NCBI GenBank assembly: GCA_000729835.1
Contig: JFHB01000085.1
Location: forward strand, 59,626 to 123,625
Source of the DNA: Atkinsonella hypoxylon
Lineage: Eukaryota > Ascomycota > Sordariomycetes > Hypocreales > Clavicipitaceae
Direction of reading: 5' to 3'
DNA length: 64,000 bases
The notes below the pieces were generated by a model. It was not told where the DNA came from. It saw only the letters and a program-made list of their open reading frames with translations, and made no database searches. The translations under genes and the position numbers were made by a program. Shown piece by piece: positions 21,907 through 32,229 of the stretch. Each line of letters begins with the position of its first letter. Position 1 is the first letter of the stretch.

Positions 21907-22791
21907 ATGTCCTATAGAAGACGGCGTAATAGCGGACCTCCATCTCCGCTCTTGGGAGACTACCCAGACGACTACATCCGGCCGTCATATTATGGGACTT
22001 CTTCATTGCATAATAACGGCTACCACAGCCAGCATGGGCCACCACTGGCGTACCCTTCTTTCGACAGCCACCGGAGGGGAAGTTTGCCTATAAACCATGT
22101 TGAACCGAGCCGGGGAAGACGCTCGAGCCGCCAACCAGCTTATTTGGACCTAAAATGGAATGGTGGTGAGCCTGAACGTCCTCCATATGACTACGACGAT
22201 TTGCCGCGAGCCAAACGGCCCCCACGCTCTCACTCTCACGGTTACTCGACCGCAAGTGATGGTCGACATGGCTCTCGCGGTCGCCCACCTTCCAGTCGTA
22301 ATGGGAGGGGACCTGGTGTCAGTAGCAGCTCCTCCAGGAGTAAGTCATTATCCTCTCCGAAGGATAGACTGAAAGAGAACGCCGGCACACCCTGGTGGCA
22401 GAATCCGCTGATTCGTACATGCGCTGTCACGGCCTTGTCTACTGGCATATCTGCCGCTCTGGACAGCCGTGGCGATCCAGGACAGTGGAAAGGGGCCAAA
22501 GGTGCCAAAGTCGCTGTTGCCACGGTTGGTTCAGCACTGGTGGATGGTTTCCTGGGTCAGAGACACCCTGAAGGATTGAGACATAGCGTCATGAAGAAGG
22601 GCATGGAGGTGGCCATGGATGAAGCGGAGAAAAAGAAGCATCAAGGCGAGGACAAAGGCGAGGACAAGGTCAGGAAAGAGGTAGAAAAACATGAACGTAG
22701 ACATAGTACTGAGCGGCATCATTCTAGACACCATAGTGGCGGCAGGAGAAGTTATAGAAGTCACGAAAGGAGTCATGGGCGGAGACATTGA
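21907..22791 (+). CDS. Hypothetical basic protein with glycine/alanine-rich central segment
   Basis: Single exon, 294 residues, start ATG at 21907 (MSYRRRRNSGPPSPLLGDY). The first ~150 residues are Arg/Ser/Pro/Tyr-rich and disordered-looking. The middle (about 157-215) is the only ordered-looking part: WWQNPLIRTCAVTALSTGIS, then RGDPGQWKGAKGAKVAVATV and GSALVDGFLGQRHPE. Its small-residue spacing is reminiscent of glycine-zipper segments seen in many fungal hypothetical proteins. A Lys/Glu helix (EAEKKKHQGEDKGEDK) follows. The last 40 residues are extremely His/Arg/Ser-rich (RHHSRHHSGGRR). I recognise the general type but have no function for it. His-rich basic tails can bind metals or nucleic acids; that is speculation. 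Confidence 0.75.
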   Translation: MSYRRRRNSGPPSPLLGDYPDDYIRPSYYGTSSLHNNGYHSQHGPPLAYPSFDSHRRGSLPINHVEPSRGRRSSRQPAYLDLKWNGGEPERPPYDYDDLPRAKRPPRSHSHGYSTASDGRHGSRGRPPSSRNGRGPGVSSSSSRSKSLSSPKDRLKENAGTPWWQNPLIRTCAVTALSTGISAALDSRGDPGQWKGAKGAKVAVATVGSALVDGFLGQRHPEGLRHSVMKKGMEVAMDEAEKKKHQGEDKGEDKVRKEVEKHERRHSTERHHSRHHSGGRRSYRSHERSHGRRH

Positions 22792-25700
22792 CCGTATTGC
22801 AAATGTGCATCAGAGCAACGTGTCTAAGGGAGTATCTGACGAGATGATCTCATATTTTGCTCCATATTTCGCCAACAGAAGAGTAATACATAAAACCCAT
22901 TTAAATGCATTTGTGACATATTTTTTATTTGTCTGGTGCATGCTTAAGCGTTCCCGTTAATAGGCGTCATCGGATAACCCTGATTGACCCTCGAAGGGGG
23001 CGAAACCTGAGGTTATGGGTGGAAGCAGGGTTCGTTCTAGCCCTAATGATAGATGAGCAAAAAACCACGCAGTATTTACCAATATTTGTCGGCTTTAGTA
23101 TCCTGCCTGGAAATTCCTTTGTACAAATCCGGTAACGAGTTGGTAGAGTTCTGAATGAATCTTGACGCCCGCCTTCGTCACCGACGCGCCAAACCCTTAA
23201 CGGACATTGGCGGCACGATAATTCTGCCGTGGCAGCCAAGAGCGTCTAGGTTCGGCCGGTTCAAAAGACGACGAGTCGTTTTGGTCAAGGTCTAAGCTCA
23301 ATGAAAAAATCAGCACCTGTGTATTCCTGTGTTTGCCTTTACAGGCCCGGGGTCAAGGCGGAAAAGTGCCAGACATCAAAGCAGGAGCGTGAAATGAAAC
23401 ACGAATCCGCAAAATCATGAAATTATCAACTTGGAGTAGAGGTAAAAGCTCCGAGTGGTCAAGTTTAAAGTTCGTTCCGGAAGGAGCTATTCATGACGAC
23501 ATTTTGATGTGCCTCTTTCCGTTTGAGCTCCCAGCCACTCGCTGTCAGGTCCACTCACCCCCTGAGTTCCGTCATCAATCTTACAACGCCATCACTGAAC
23601 TTTTTTCGATCTTTGGTCCACATTTCTATAGTTATGCAGTGACAGGAATGGGCAATTGAACCGGTTCTATGATAACTACTGGCGTCCTGATAGGGGCCGA
23701 AGCCTCCAGGCTAAGCGCTTCAGGGGACAAAATCCAAATTTTTCCCGGAGCAGAATGAAAAGGAAAAATGCTAGTCGGCGGACAACGGCGCTGCGGATCA
23801 AAACACATGGGTTACCAAGGTTTGGAACGTTCGGGAATTGTCAAAGAAGGAATGGATGTAAGTCCATGATCAAGCTATAAGTTCGGGAGTGGTTCCCCCT
23901 TGATCTTACGATAAACGTACTAAGCACATTATCATGCCTTTGTAGTGAATTCATGTCACAATGGATTACTACATCAAAAAAGCTGTTGCTAGCGTTAAGA
24001 AGCGCCGTCGAAGTAAGGCGGAAGTACGAATGGAGACTAACATTGAACACAGTGAGTTCGACCTTCAGTCATGAATTTGAACCTGAACAAGAGACCAAAT
24101 ATCTTGCAGACCTTCATCTAGCAGCCAAGAATTGCGTCATGAATATCGATCCCACTCGCAAAGATTCAGTCACTTCGGAAGACCTTGAACGGTACAACCC
24201 TTCTTTTGGGCAAGTGATGTTCCTACGATGCATGGCGTGATGTTCACTAATCGACGCACGTGCAGGACCTCAATTCTTGGCAAGCCGCCTCGTCGAGTCT
24301 CAGCGAGGGACTAGGAACCCGACAAACGCACGAATAGGATATTTGGGGTTGAAGCATTCATATCACGGTCTCAGTTTCATGCTGAGGAAGATGATTACGG
24401 ACGATTGATATAAGCAAGTCAGCACATGGCGCGCGGAAGCGATGACCGGAAAAGAAATGTTTCTCGACAATGAGTAACAAATCTGAAGTATAACTAGAAT
24501 TGAGATGGCGAGCTATGCATCAGCATCTCATATCCAATGGTGCATGAGACTTGAACAGAAGGGATTAATTGGCTGCACAATATATTTTGCCTTACTAATT
24601 CCAGCTATAGGGCCCGAGTGCGAAGGAATCAAGGAGTAGATTGCGAGCACTCCAGGATTCCTCACTTTGCCAATCAATCATATGCCGTGACTCAAACTTA
24701 AGCATACACCGTCACTGGGAAGCGCGACCTATCAATGAACCAAGAATATGATCAGTTGAAAAAGCTTCGAGTTTTCTCGAGATTCTACTATCTTTTCATG
24801 CGTTCATCCTGCGCGTCAAATGCAATGAATATTGGAATCCTCACAACGGAAGGACAACACCACCGCGTCTATACATGCAATTGCAGATGATTACCTTGTT
24901 GATTTATGGGTATACTCGACTTCTCTACGGAGGCGTATCAAAGCTGCTAAATCCTTGTTTTATCAGTGCTTGGACAGTATCCCCGACATGCATCAAGGCT
25001 GATGCAAAGTCCACTCTTATCGGGTATGTATTTTTGCAGAGCACGTCCCACAAGTCTTTTTTACATGAGTTCAATCGAGTTTCGACACCACGGCACTAGA
25101 ACCCATTGTGCAGTCGATAGCGGGAGGCTGACTGCAGCAGGCCACTCTCCCAAGCAGACGGCGATTCGAGTTCTTAGATACGCACCTCTTCACTATCTAT
25201 ATCTGACAGCCCCAATGCCACGATTTGAAGTATGGAAGGTTAGTCCGGAGATGGGTGTCCTCAGGGGGGAAACATACCAGCTGAAACATCACCCGCCACC
25301 TGTATTGCAACACTGTTTCTTCATGCGGGGCGGTAGTTAGTCGCTTTTGTACATTCCTGACGTCGACGGGACGACTTGAGACACAGCTTAGTAGTACCTT
25401 GTGCTAATTGACCTAAATTCAGTTTTTCTTCTTGGCTGAAAAATATACAGCGAGGCTGGTTGAAGCGAAATGCTTGTGATGAGGAAATATTAAGCATCTC
25501 TGGTACGCTATCTCACAGTTGACCCAATTTACTCGGACAGAACAAGAGCGAACTTGTAGTAATTCTGAACCCTGGGCCAAACCACGGAAGAGGGAATCTC
25601 CAAACAACTGGTCCTGGAAGCGGGAACAGAATCCGACATATAGCCAGGTTTCAGGTCTCTTGTCCGTCACCCAGGCCGACAAGGGTCCTGTCAATACGCG

Positions 25701-26004
25701 ACACGAAGCTCGAGCAAGCGTCGCGCCTGGCCCGACCCTGTGGAATTAATCCCACGATCCCGCTCGTGACCGCAAACAGAAAACATCCTTTCTTCTTTCG
25801 CTTCCACCCGTCCCGCGTCGATCCGGGAACCTCATCCCTTCCCTCCAGCGCCACGATACACAGTTGAGAATGAATTTCTCCTGAATTGACACAGAAGTCA
25901 CCGCCATATCCCATCCTGGCCTGCTAACCTGCGTATGGAAAAAAAAATATATATCACCGCCACCACCACCACTACCACCACCACCCACTAAGAGAATCAG
26001 CGCA
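22792..26004. other. 3.2-kb gene-poor region
   Basis: Contains only short unrecognised open frames, one weak two-exon candidate (23961-24240) and, near its right end, a (CCA)n-type run (about 25959-25987) and a short A tract just before the Sec2-type gene. Stretches such as 24240-24900 show no coding signal in any frame. Confidence 0.5.
23961..24240 (+). CDS. Weak two-exon candidate, 73-aa hypothetical protein
   Basis: ATG at 23961 (MDYYIKKAVASVKKRRRSK), exon 1 to 24051, a 58-base intron with GTGAGT donor and CTTGCAG acceptor, then exon 2 24110-24240 (LHLAAKNCVMNIDPTRK, ending LRCMA). Phases match. The product is short and basic at its N-terminus and matches nothing I know. It may equally be chance or a fragment of a decayed gene. 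Confidence 0.22.
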
Positions 26005-26763
26005 ATGGCCGTCTTCACAATGGCCACCTCGAAACCTGCCAAGCCACCCACGTCGCTCTCGGGCTCATGCTGTCCAACCTGCGGCCTCGTCACCCTAAAT
26101 AATGACCCCAGCAATACTGCTACCCAAGATGCAGCAGCGGCAGCGACCTCCCTCCTCCAGGCGCAAGCCCGCATCGCCGAACTCGAAGCCCAGGTTACGC
26201 AGCTCAACGAAAAAGCCGCCGCCGCCGTCTCCCACTGGGCAGAGTACGAAGCAGAAATGCACAGGCTGCGCTCGGCACAACGGCTCGCCACGCCCCTGCA
26301 GGTCGAGCCCATCCCTTTTGCCCAGCCATGCCAATCACCAACCTCTTCCATCTTCCAACAAGGCACATCGCGGCTCTCCTCGTTTCTCTACCCGCGCAAG
26401 TCCTCGCCCAACCTGCGCGCTGACGTGCCCCGCCAGAACTCCCTTCCCTTCCTAAGCACGCCCGTTTCTTCGGGCACGGCATCAACAGAGGACCTAATGG
26501 AGGCCTTGACGAGGGAGCAGACGCTGCGGAAGGAAGCGGAGGGGAGACTGAGCGCCACGAGTAAAGAAGTAGAGGAGTTGAGCGTCAGCTTGTTCGAGCA
26601 AGCGAACGAGATGGTGGCGGATGAAAGAAGGGCTCGGGCCAAGTTGGAAGAGAGAGTTGATGAGTTGGAGAAGAGGGATAAGGAGAAGAGGAGGCGGCTG
26701 GAGAGGCTGGAGGGGGCCATCGGCAGGATTGAAAAGGTGAGGAACTTGTTGGAGAAGAGCTGA
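26005..26763 (+). CDS. Sec2-type GDP/GTP exchange factor domain protein
   Basis: Single exon, 252 residues, ATG at 26005 (a second ATG six codons later is possible). Residues 1-40 hold CCPTCGLVTL, a lone Cys-x2-Cys pair. Residues 45-95 form a first coiled coil (LLQAQARIAELEAQVTQLNE). A Ser/Pro linker follows (SPTSSIFQQGTSRLSSFLYP). Residues 155-250 are a long coiled coil whose core (SVSLFEQANEMVADERRARA) matches the exchange-factor helix of Sec2/Rabin8, which activates the exocytic Rab Sec4/Rab8 on secretory vesicles. The protein is much shorter than yeast Sec2 (about 750 residues), so it contains little beyond the GEF coiled coil. Function is by family; the Cys pair is not explained. Confidence 0.82.
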   Translation: MAVFTMATSKPAKPPTSLSGSCCPTCGLVTLNNDPSNTATQDAAAAATSLLQAQARIAELEAQVTQLNEKAAAAVSHWAEYEAEMHRLRSAQRLATPLQVEPIPFAQPCQSPTSSIFQQGTSRLSSFLYPRKSSPNLRADVPRQNSLPFLSTPVSSGTASTEDLMEALTREQTLRKEAEGRLSATSKEVEELSVSLFEQANEMVADERRARAKLEERVDELEKRDKEKRRRLERLEGAIGRIEKVRNLLEKS

Positions 26764-27304
26764 TATGCTGTGGAGGCATAAGACAACAGGCCGTGTTGGG
26801 TTTGGAAGGGAACAGTGAGATATGGTTGATGGATATCATTGTGTTATTGATACCATAAGCATTGCGAGGGGACTGAAAAACGCATACCCGGACTTTTGTA
26901 CAAGATTGTCCGAGCTTGACGACTTGGTACATGCATGAGAGAGCTCGCGATTTAGATTCGCAAGATGAAATTTCGCACATGAAAAATGGCAGGCGCAGAC
27001 GTAGTGATGATCATCGAAACTAGGGTCAGATGCACCCCTTCTTGTTACGAGATTGACTTCTAAGAGAACCCATTTGAGCAGTAATTGACCTTTCATTAGA
27101 CACCTCATACCGCAATGGCAAACCGCTCTAAAGATTAACAAGTCCTGTAACTTGAAATATGTGCCATGGCCACTCAAGTCTCCCTTTCCACAAAACGCGT
27201 GCCCATTGACTGCATAATAAGATGAGAGAGATATCCATTATACTTGCTTTATTCTTGATATATGGGCAGCTTTTGATAATCATCTTGTGACTCTAATTGA
27301 GTTT
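26764..27304. other. Convergent 3' intergenic region
   Basis: 540 bases between the stop codons of the Sec2-type gene (+) and PUS4 (-). Open frames here overlap the 3' ends only. No other feature is seen. Confidence 0.4.
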
Positions 27305-28879
27305 CTAATTTTCAATGCCGTTCCATGACTTCTCATCTTCAGACTTGGATCCCACACCCACTGATCTGCTGTCATTTGACCATTTTGTTGCTTTTCTTGA
27401 TGGTGCAGACGGTTCATTAGATGGGGATCTCTTCCTCTTCTCTTGACTGGGTGAGGACGCGTTTGCTGAGAATGATCTCTTCTGTTGACGGGGATTCTTG
27501 GATGGAAATTCGTTCGCGGTCTTGTTTCCTGAAATTCCAGGCCAGTTCCTTTCAGGCTCTCCGTTCCAACGTGCCAGCATATCGGCGACCTTGGGACCCC
27601 AGACCTCTTCACCTTTGAGCAGGTCACCATACTCCAAGGTGTTCGGGCCGCCGACGGTGAAGTCGCTTTGGCGGACGCGGCACAGCTCGGCCATTATAGC
27701 GGCCGATCCAAGCTTGCTGCCTAAATCATGACAGAAACTACGAACATAGTAACCTGATGACACGGTCAGACGAATTTTGCATGCAGGCGGCCCTTCATCG
27801 CTCCAGGGCGGCGCGGTGTTGGAATCCGGTGTGGGAGGCACCAAATTGGACCCTCTGTTCGAGTACACAGGCTCAGGCATGGCCCCGAGTCCCCCAGACA
27901 TCATCGCACTACTGTTTTTGCAATGACGGTGTTTCTTGAGCGGTGCGTCCTGAATAAGTTCATCTTGTCTCTCTTCGAAGTGTTTTTTGAACGACTCATG
28001 CGCTGCTATCGCCTGGTCATCCTGTTCTTTCTCCTCCGGCGTCAATGTCTTGCCCGTTTCTTGCTGTTTCTTGACCCTCCATACCTGCTCGGCAAGATTT
28101 CGTTCCGCCGTTTCGGCCTCATCCGTCGGCCAGCGATGATTGTGTTTTCCCGGCTCGTACCACTCAACTAGCTCAACCTCAAGGGCCTCCACTTGTCTGC
28201 CCTCGATTTGCCGTGGTATAGGCTTGCCTTCTCGGGCATATTCGTAGAGAGGCTTGCCGTTCATCTTTAACGCAGAATACAGCGGCGGAATCTGTGTCTG
28301 CTTGCCACGGAAGCTCGCTAGTTCCTTCTCTACCAGTTCCTTAGTGACATGATCGTAACCTTTTCGAGCCAATACTCTGCCCACTCGATCATACGTATCA
28401 GTGCTCACGCCAAATACGACCGTTGTCTCATATGTTTTCGTGCAGTCGAGGAATTGGGAGAGCAGTTTGGTGCTACTACCAATGCCTAAGATGAGTACAC
28501 CCGTCGCAAGAGGATCCAGTGTGCCGCCATGACCGATCTTGACCTGTGATGCTCTTTTCTCGGCCTTGCGTCGATTGAACTGCCTGCCGGACTCTTTAAG
28601 TCTTCGCGACAACTCGGCTTCGATCATGGGCCGGAAAAAAATGGAAGGATTGAATGCTTGTTGACACTCTCGAACGACTTGAGCTGAGCTGTAGCCGCAA
28701 GGCTTATTGATGGCTGTTTCCAAATTTGATCAGTCCCAATGGCTCGTAACAGTATCGATGATGATGTGTATTGAGTGCTGCGATAATGAGCTTGTCTTTA
28801 TTGCTGTGCTGTCTTTAGAAGCAAAAGCAAAAGGCAAGTGCATACCGAAAACGCCATCGCGGACGACGTCAGACGCCAT
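27305..28879 (-). CDS. PUS4: tRNA pseudouridine-55 synthase Pus4 (TruB family)
   Basis: Pus4 makes pseudouridine at position 55 of the T-loop in cytosolic and mitochondrial tRNAs. Exon 1 is only 34 bases (28846-28879: MASDVVRDGVF). A 132-base intron (GTATGC..AACAG) leads to exon 2 (27305-28713), and the join creates GVFAINKPCGYSS, the family N-terminal motif. Total 480 residues. The catalytic aspartate is Asp78 in GHGGTLDPLATGVL. Other TruB motifs: KTYETTVVFGVSTDTYD, QIPPLYSALKMNGKPLYEYA and, late in the protein, TVSSGYYVRSFCHDLG. An eukaryote-style insertion sits near residue 40 (ESGRQFNRRKAEKR). The long insert at about 195-300 and the basic tail (SQEKRKRSPSNEP) are probably disordered and fungal-specific; the tail may carry a nuclear signal. 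The start is fixed by the splice join. Divergent from the RFD gene. Confidence 0.94.
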
Positions 28880-29633
28880 CTTCAAGACCTTCGTTCCTAC
28901 TCGTCGCATGCGATCCGGGACAGGCACTGTTGAAACTTGGACGCAGCTACCGCGCAGTCTGGGCGATTTCGCGATGAATAGAGCGACCTAACAGATATTG
29001 CAGGCACTGCGGTGAGAGCTGTTGCGATTCGAGTGTACAATTCGCATCAGGACTGGCCTGGTACTTAAAGAGTGAGTAACTGGTAAAGATCTACAAGTAA
29101 TTATTTTACAAACACCGCTTCACAAGACGGCAGGAGAGAAAAAACCACTGATCTGGCTGGCGTGGGGAAGTGCCACTGGAAGGGGCTAAACAGTTATCGA
29201 TTGGCCCGCCCCTGTCTTGCCCGCGCTGCGGCCGAGCTCCAGGGGCCTTGCCACTACAGCCATTGGTACAGTACCTACCGACTGCCCCACCTTAGGTACC
29301 TGGGTGTGCTGCGTGCTTGACATAGCCGCCTAAGTACCTATCTGTGAGCACGCAGTGGGCCAAAGAAAGCTCCTGCTTGCCAGCCCGTCGCCACTGTCGA
29401 CAGTCTGCATGACACCTGGCGTGCCCTCCACGGGGTTCAATGCTTCTCCACAGTCGACCCTTTCGTTCTTTATGAATTCAGTTGACCTTATTTATTACCC
29501 TTCACGCTCTATGCTCACCCTTCACCTTTAACCTTTACGCTGCTTCGCTCCACGCGCCAAGTCTGCTCCCATATTCGACTTCGTCTGGCCCATTCCCCAT
29601 GGTTCGATACCTTCGACTTTCACAATTGTCACG
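28880..29633. promoter_or_regulatory. Divergent promoter region of PUS4 and the RFD gene
   Basis: 754 bases between two start codons on opposite strands. It contains several TACCTA/TAGGTA motifs (29273-29342), including CTTAGGTACCTGGG, and a C/T-rich stretch before the RFD start. A 12-codon upstream frame starts at 29599 and overlaps the RFD start codon. Confidence 0.45.
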
Positions 29634-29637
29634 ATGA
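29599..29637 (+). promoter_or_regulatory. Upstream open reading frame overlapping the RFD gene start
   Basis: ATG at 29599 in a strong context (CCCCATGG) opens a 12-residue frame whose stop TGA (29635-29637) overlaps the main ATG (29634-29636) as ATGA. This geometry can reduce or couple translation of the main frame. It is seen directly; that the region is transcribed is inferred. Confidence 0.45.
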
Positions 29638-32229
29638 TGGGACGCAGGCGTCGTGCATCCACGTCAAGCGTAGAATCTATCGATGAGTCTGACACGCGAT
29701 GGCGGCAAGAGAGCTCTGTTATTCGCTCAATTCCCGCATATCAACCGCCAGACGACTGGCCGATTTTTGAACTTGCCAACGCTATAGTCCTTGACCAAGA
29801 TGGACAGAGGATTGAGAATGCTCTTCTTGTTGGCGCCAAGGGCCCGTTTGTTGTTCGTGGTGATCTTATCATTGATGATCCTAGGCAGAAATCCCATCGT
29901 ATGTTCTCCCTTTTGGCGAGCTTCGCCACAAACTAGGTGTTAATAAGACACGCAGTGATTATGCGCGTTAGGTACTCCACGCCACTGGAGATTCGAAGGT
30001 CGACATTGTATTCAATTGGAGAGGCCGAAGACGGCCGGCCTTTAATATGGGTATCAGGCAGGGGCGGCTGGTACGAGATCGACCCATGTCCTGCTTATAA
30101 GCCAATGTACAGCAAGATGTGCGAGGCTACAACCATGTACTATACATTACTTGACATCTACAGCGAAGGAATACCGAAAAAGTCGAGAAAGAGCAAGAAT
30201 TCTACCATCATGGATGAGTTAGGCTCTGTCTTTCATAGGGTACGTCCTGACCAGGCTCCTGATACAGCATATCATTGACCATTACTGACTATTACAGTAC
30301 GCTGCACGAGTCGGTGATGGTTCAACACTCGAGGAAGTCATTGCAAGGGCCAATGAACATGCGGCCTTTTTCATTGAGAAACTCTCACAAAACGATTCTT
30401 CTATTGACTGGAAGACGACAGCCTTTTATAAGTGGCTAATGAACGAGCACGCTGTAAGTCGATGACGACGCAAATTTTTCTGAGCATGGCTTTATTTTCT
30501 GACAATGACTGACCACTACCAGCTCGGAAAAGAATCACAAAATTCATCAGAGATGTCACGTCAGCGACCAAACATTTCTGACACCGACCTCAGCTCGCGA
30601 GAGAGCACTCGACCTCGTTACATAAAGAGCAGTAGCGTCGATGTCCCTGACACCAGCCATAATCTAGGTGGCAGAGGCACGAAGAACCAAACACGGTCTG
30701 CAACTCCAAGAGTGGTTGACAAGCGCAAAGCGCTACCCAACACACGGCAAGCTGCACCACCTGCCATCGGCCATAATCTAGGTGGAAGAGGCACGAAGAA
30801 CCAAACAAGGTCTGCAACTCCAAGAGTGGTTGACAAGCGCAATGCGCTACCCAACACACGGCAAGCTGCACCATCTGCCACTACGCAGACCGTCATACCT
30901 CTTTATGTGAGGAGTGACAAGGATGATTTGTCCAAGTCACCCTTACAATCAGCCCTTTCTGTTCTTTTAAATTGCTTTGACGCGCTTGCTCCCACTAAAA
31001 AGGGCATGACATTATCAAACACCTTGGGTCGTATATACTTCAGCTACTCATTTCCCAATTACAGAGACGGTCGGGTAGGGTCGTATAAGCAACCTGTCAA
31101 GGAGTGGATGCACTATTACTCTAAAGCTTTACTAGAAGTTCTTGACGAAAGGTTCCAAAAGCATGATATATACGAAGAACTCCAGCCGATGGCCAATACT
31201 GAGCTAACATTGATGTGCTACAAACCATCGGATTTTCCCCTTGTTCTCACACTTCGAAGATCTCTGCCCAAAAAAGTCATCGACGGTCCGTCAACGCCCA
31301 GCAACCAGACCTACTCCATCAGCGACACCCCGAAACCTCAGGGCAAACGTCCGATTCGGACACCAGGCAAATCGACCCTGCGGCCACTGAGCCGGGCAAC
31401 TAAGAAGCGGCCGCGCAGTGAGCATGAGGGTGATCAACCGGGCTCAGAATGTGCGGGACATGCCAAGAAGCCGCGCTTTCTTGAAAGTGACGATTTCTCG
31501 GAATATGACATAGATATAGATGATGTTCTCAATCTGCTTTCGGAAGAAGACGGTATTGGAGACAATGACGTCATTGACACGAACGCTCCAGACCGGTACG
31601 ACCTTGAGCCTATAAAACTTGTGATACGAGCGGAAAAAATTCCAGAGTCATCGCCCCGTGGGCCGGACGACTCTTGGGTGTGCGACCAAGAAGGCTGCGA
31701 CTACATTGTTCGCGGCGCCGATCAGGATGAATGCGACGAACGCATACGGCAGCATTTCCGTGACCACGAGCTACAACTGACAAGAGTCAATCTCGCCATG
31801 TCAGAAGGTGCTCGAGGTCACATGCCGATCCAGTACGCCTATTCCCCCTTTTCCTCATCCTCATTCAGTTCCTAGCCGGCCATTCCTCAACTTAACTCTC
31901 CACCTCCTTCCTGCATGCACGCCTTCTCTTTGCAACAATCAGAATACCCTCACATACCCCGTTCCTCCCCTTGCACTACCCACACCCTCAGAAACACTCC
32001 CCTCACCTGAGTCTCTCTTTCGAGACGTCCCCTCGCGATCCAAGTGGAATATCGAGAGGCTTGTTTCGTGCTCTAGTCGAGTGCTTCAATCACCGACCTT
32101 CATTGCACATACCAGATATGAAAGGGAGTCTAACGCATTCGCAGCCACCTACTCGACAAGATCAAACAGCTCAGCGGAAACCCGACCGATGCGCCACTCC
32201 AGCCGATCAAGAGGAAGTTAATAGTGTGA
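29634..32229 (+). CDS. DNMT1-RFD domain protein with C-terminal C2H2-like finger
   Basis: Five exons (29634-29898, 29956-30239, 30298-30453, 30523-31832, 32145-32229) join in consistent phases into 699 residues. Residues ~43-170 form a replication-foci-type (DNMT1-RFD) domain: WPIFELANAIVLDQDGQ, GAKGPFVVRGDLIIDD, YSTPLEIRRSTLYSIGE, GGWYEIDPCPAYKPMY. There is no cytosine methyltransferase domain. The middle is basic, Ser/Thr-rich and disordered, with a 38-residue tandem duplication (30658-30885). An acidic stretch (DIDIDDVLNLLSEEDG) follows. At ~621-650 a Cys-x4-Cys / His-x3-His finger is seen (CDQEGCDYIV..RQHFRDH). The last exon adds HLLDKIKQLSGNPTD and QPIKRKLIV. The last intron (312 bases, GTACGC donor) is the least certain; without it the protein ends at 31875. 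Likely a nuclear chromatin protein; related RFD proteins are common in Sordariomycetes but their role is not known to me. Confidence 0.82.
30658..30885 (+). repeat. 114-bp in-frame tandem duplication inside the RFD gene
   Basis: Two head-to-tail units (30658-30771, 30772-30885), each coding 38 residues starting HNLGGRGTKNQTRSATPRVV. They differ at about five or six codons, mostly single bases. The reading frame is kept. Confidence 0.9.

Noticed and set aside
30590..30896. Minus-strand frames that mirror the RFD duplication.
   Set aside because: Shadows of the coding strand; the plus strand carries a multi-exon gene with correct phases.
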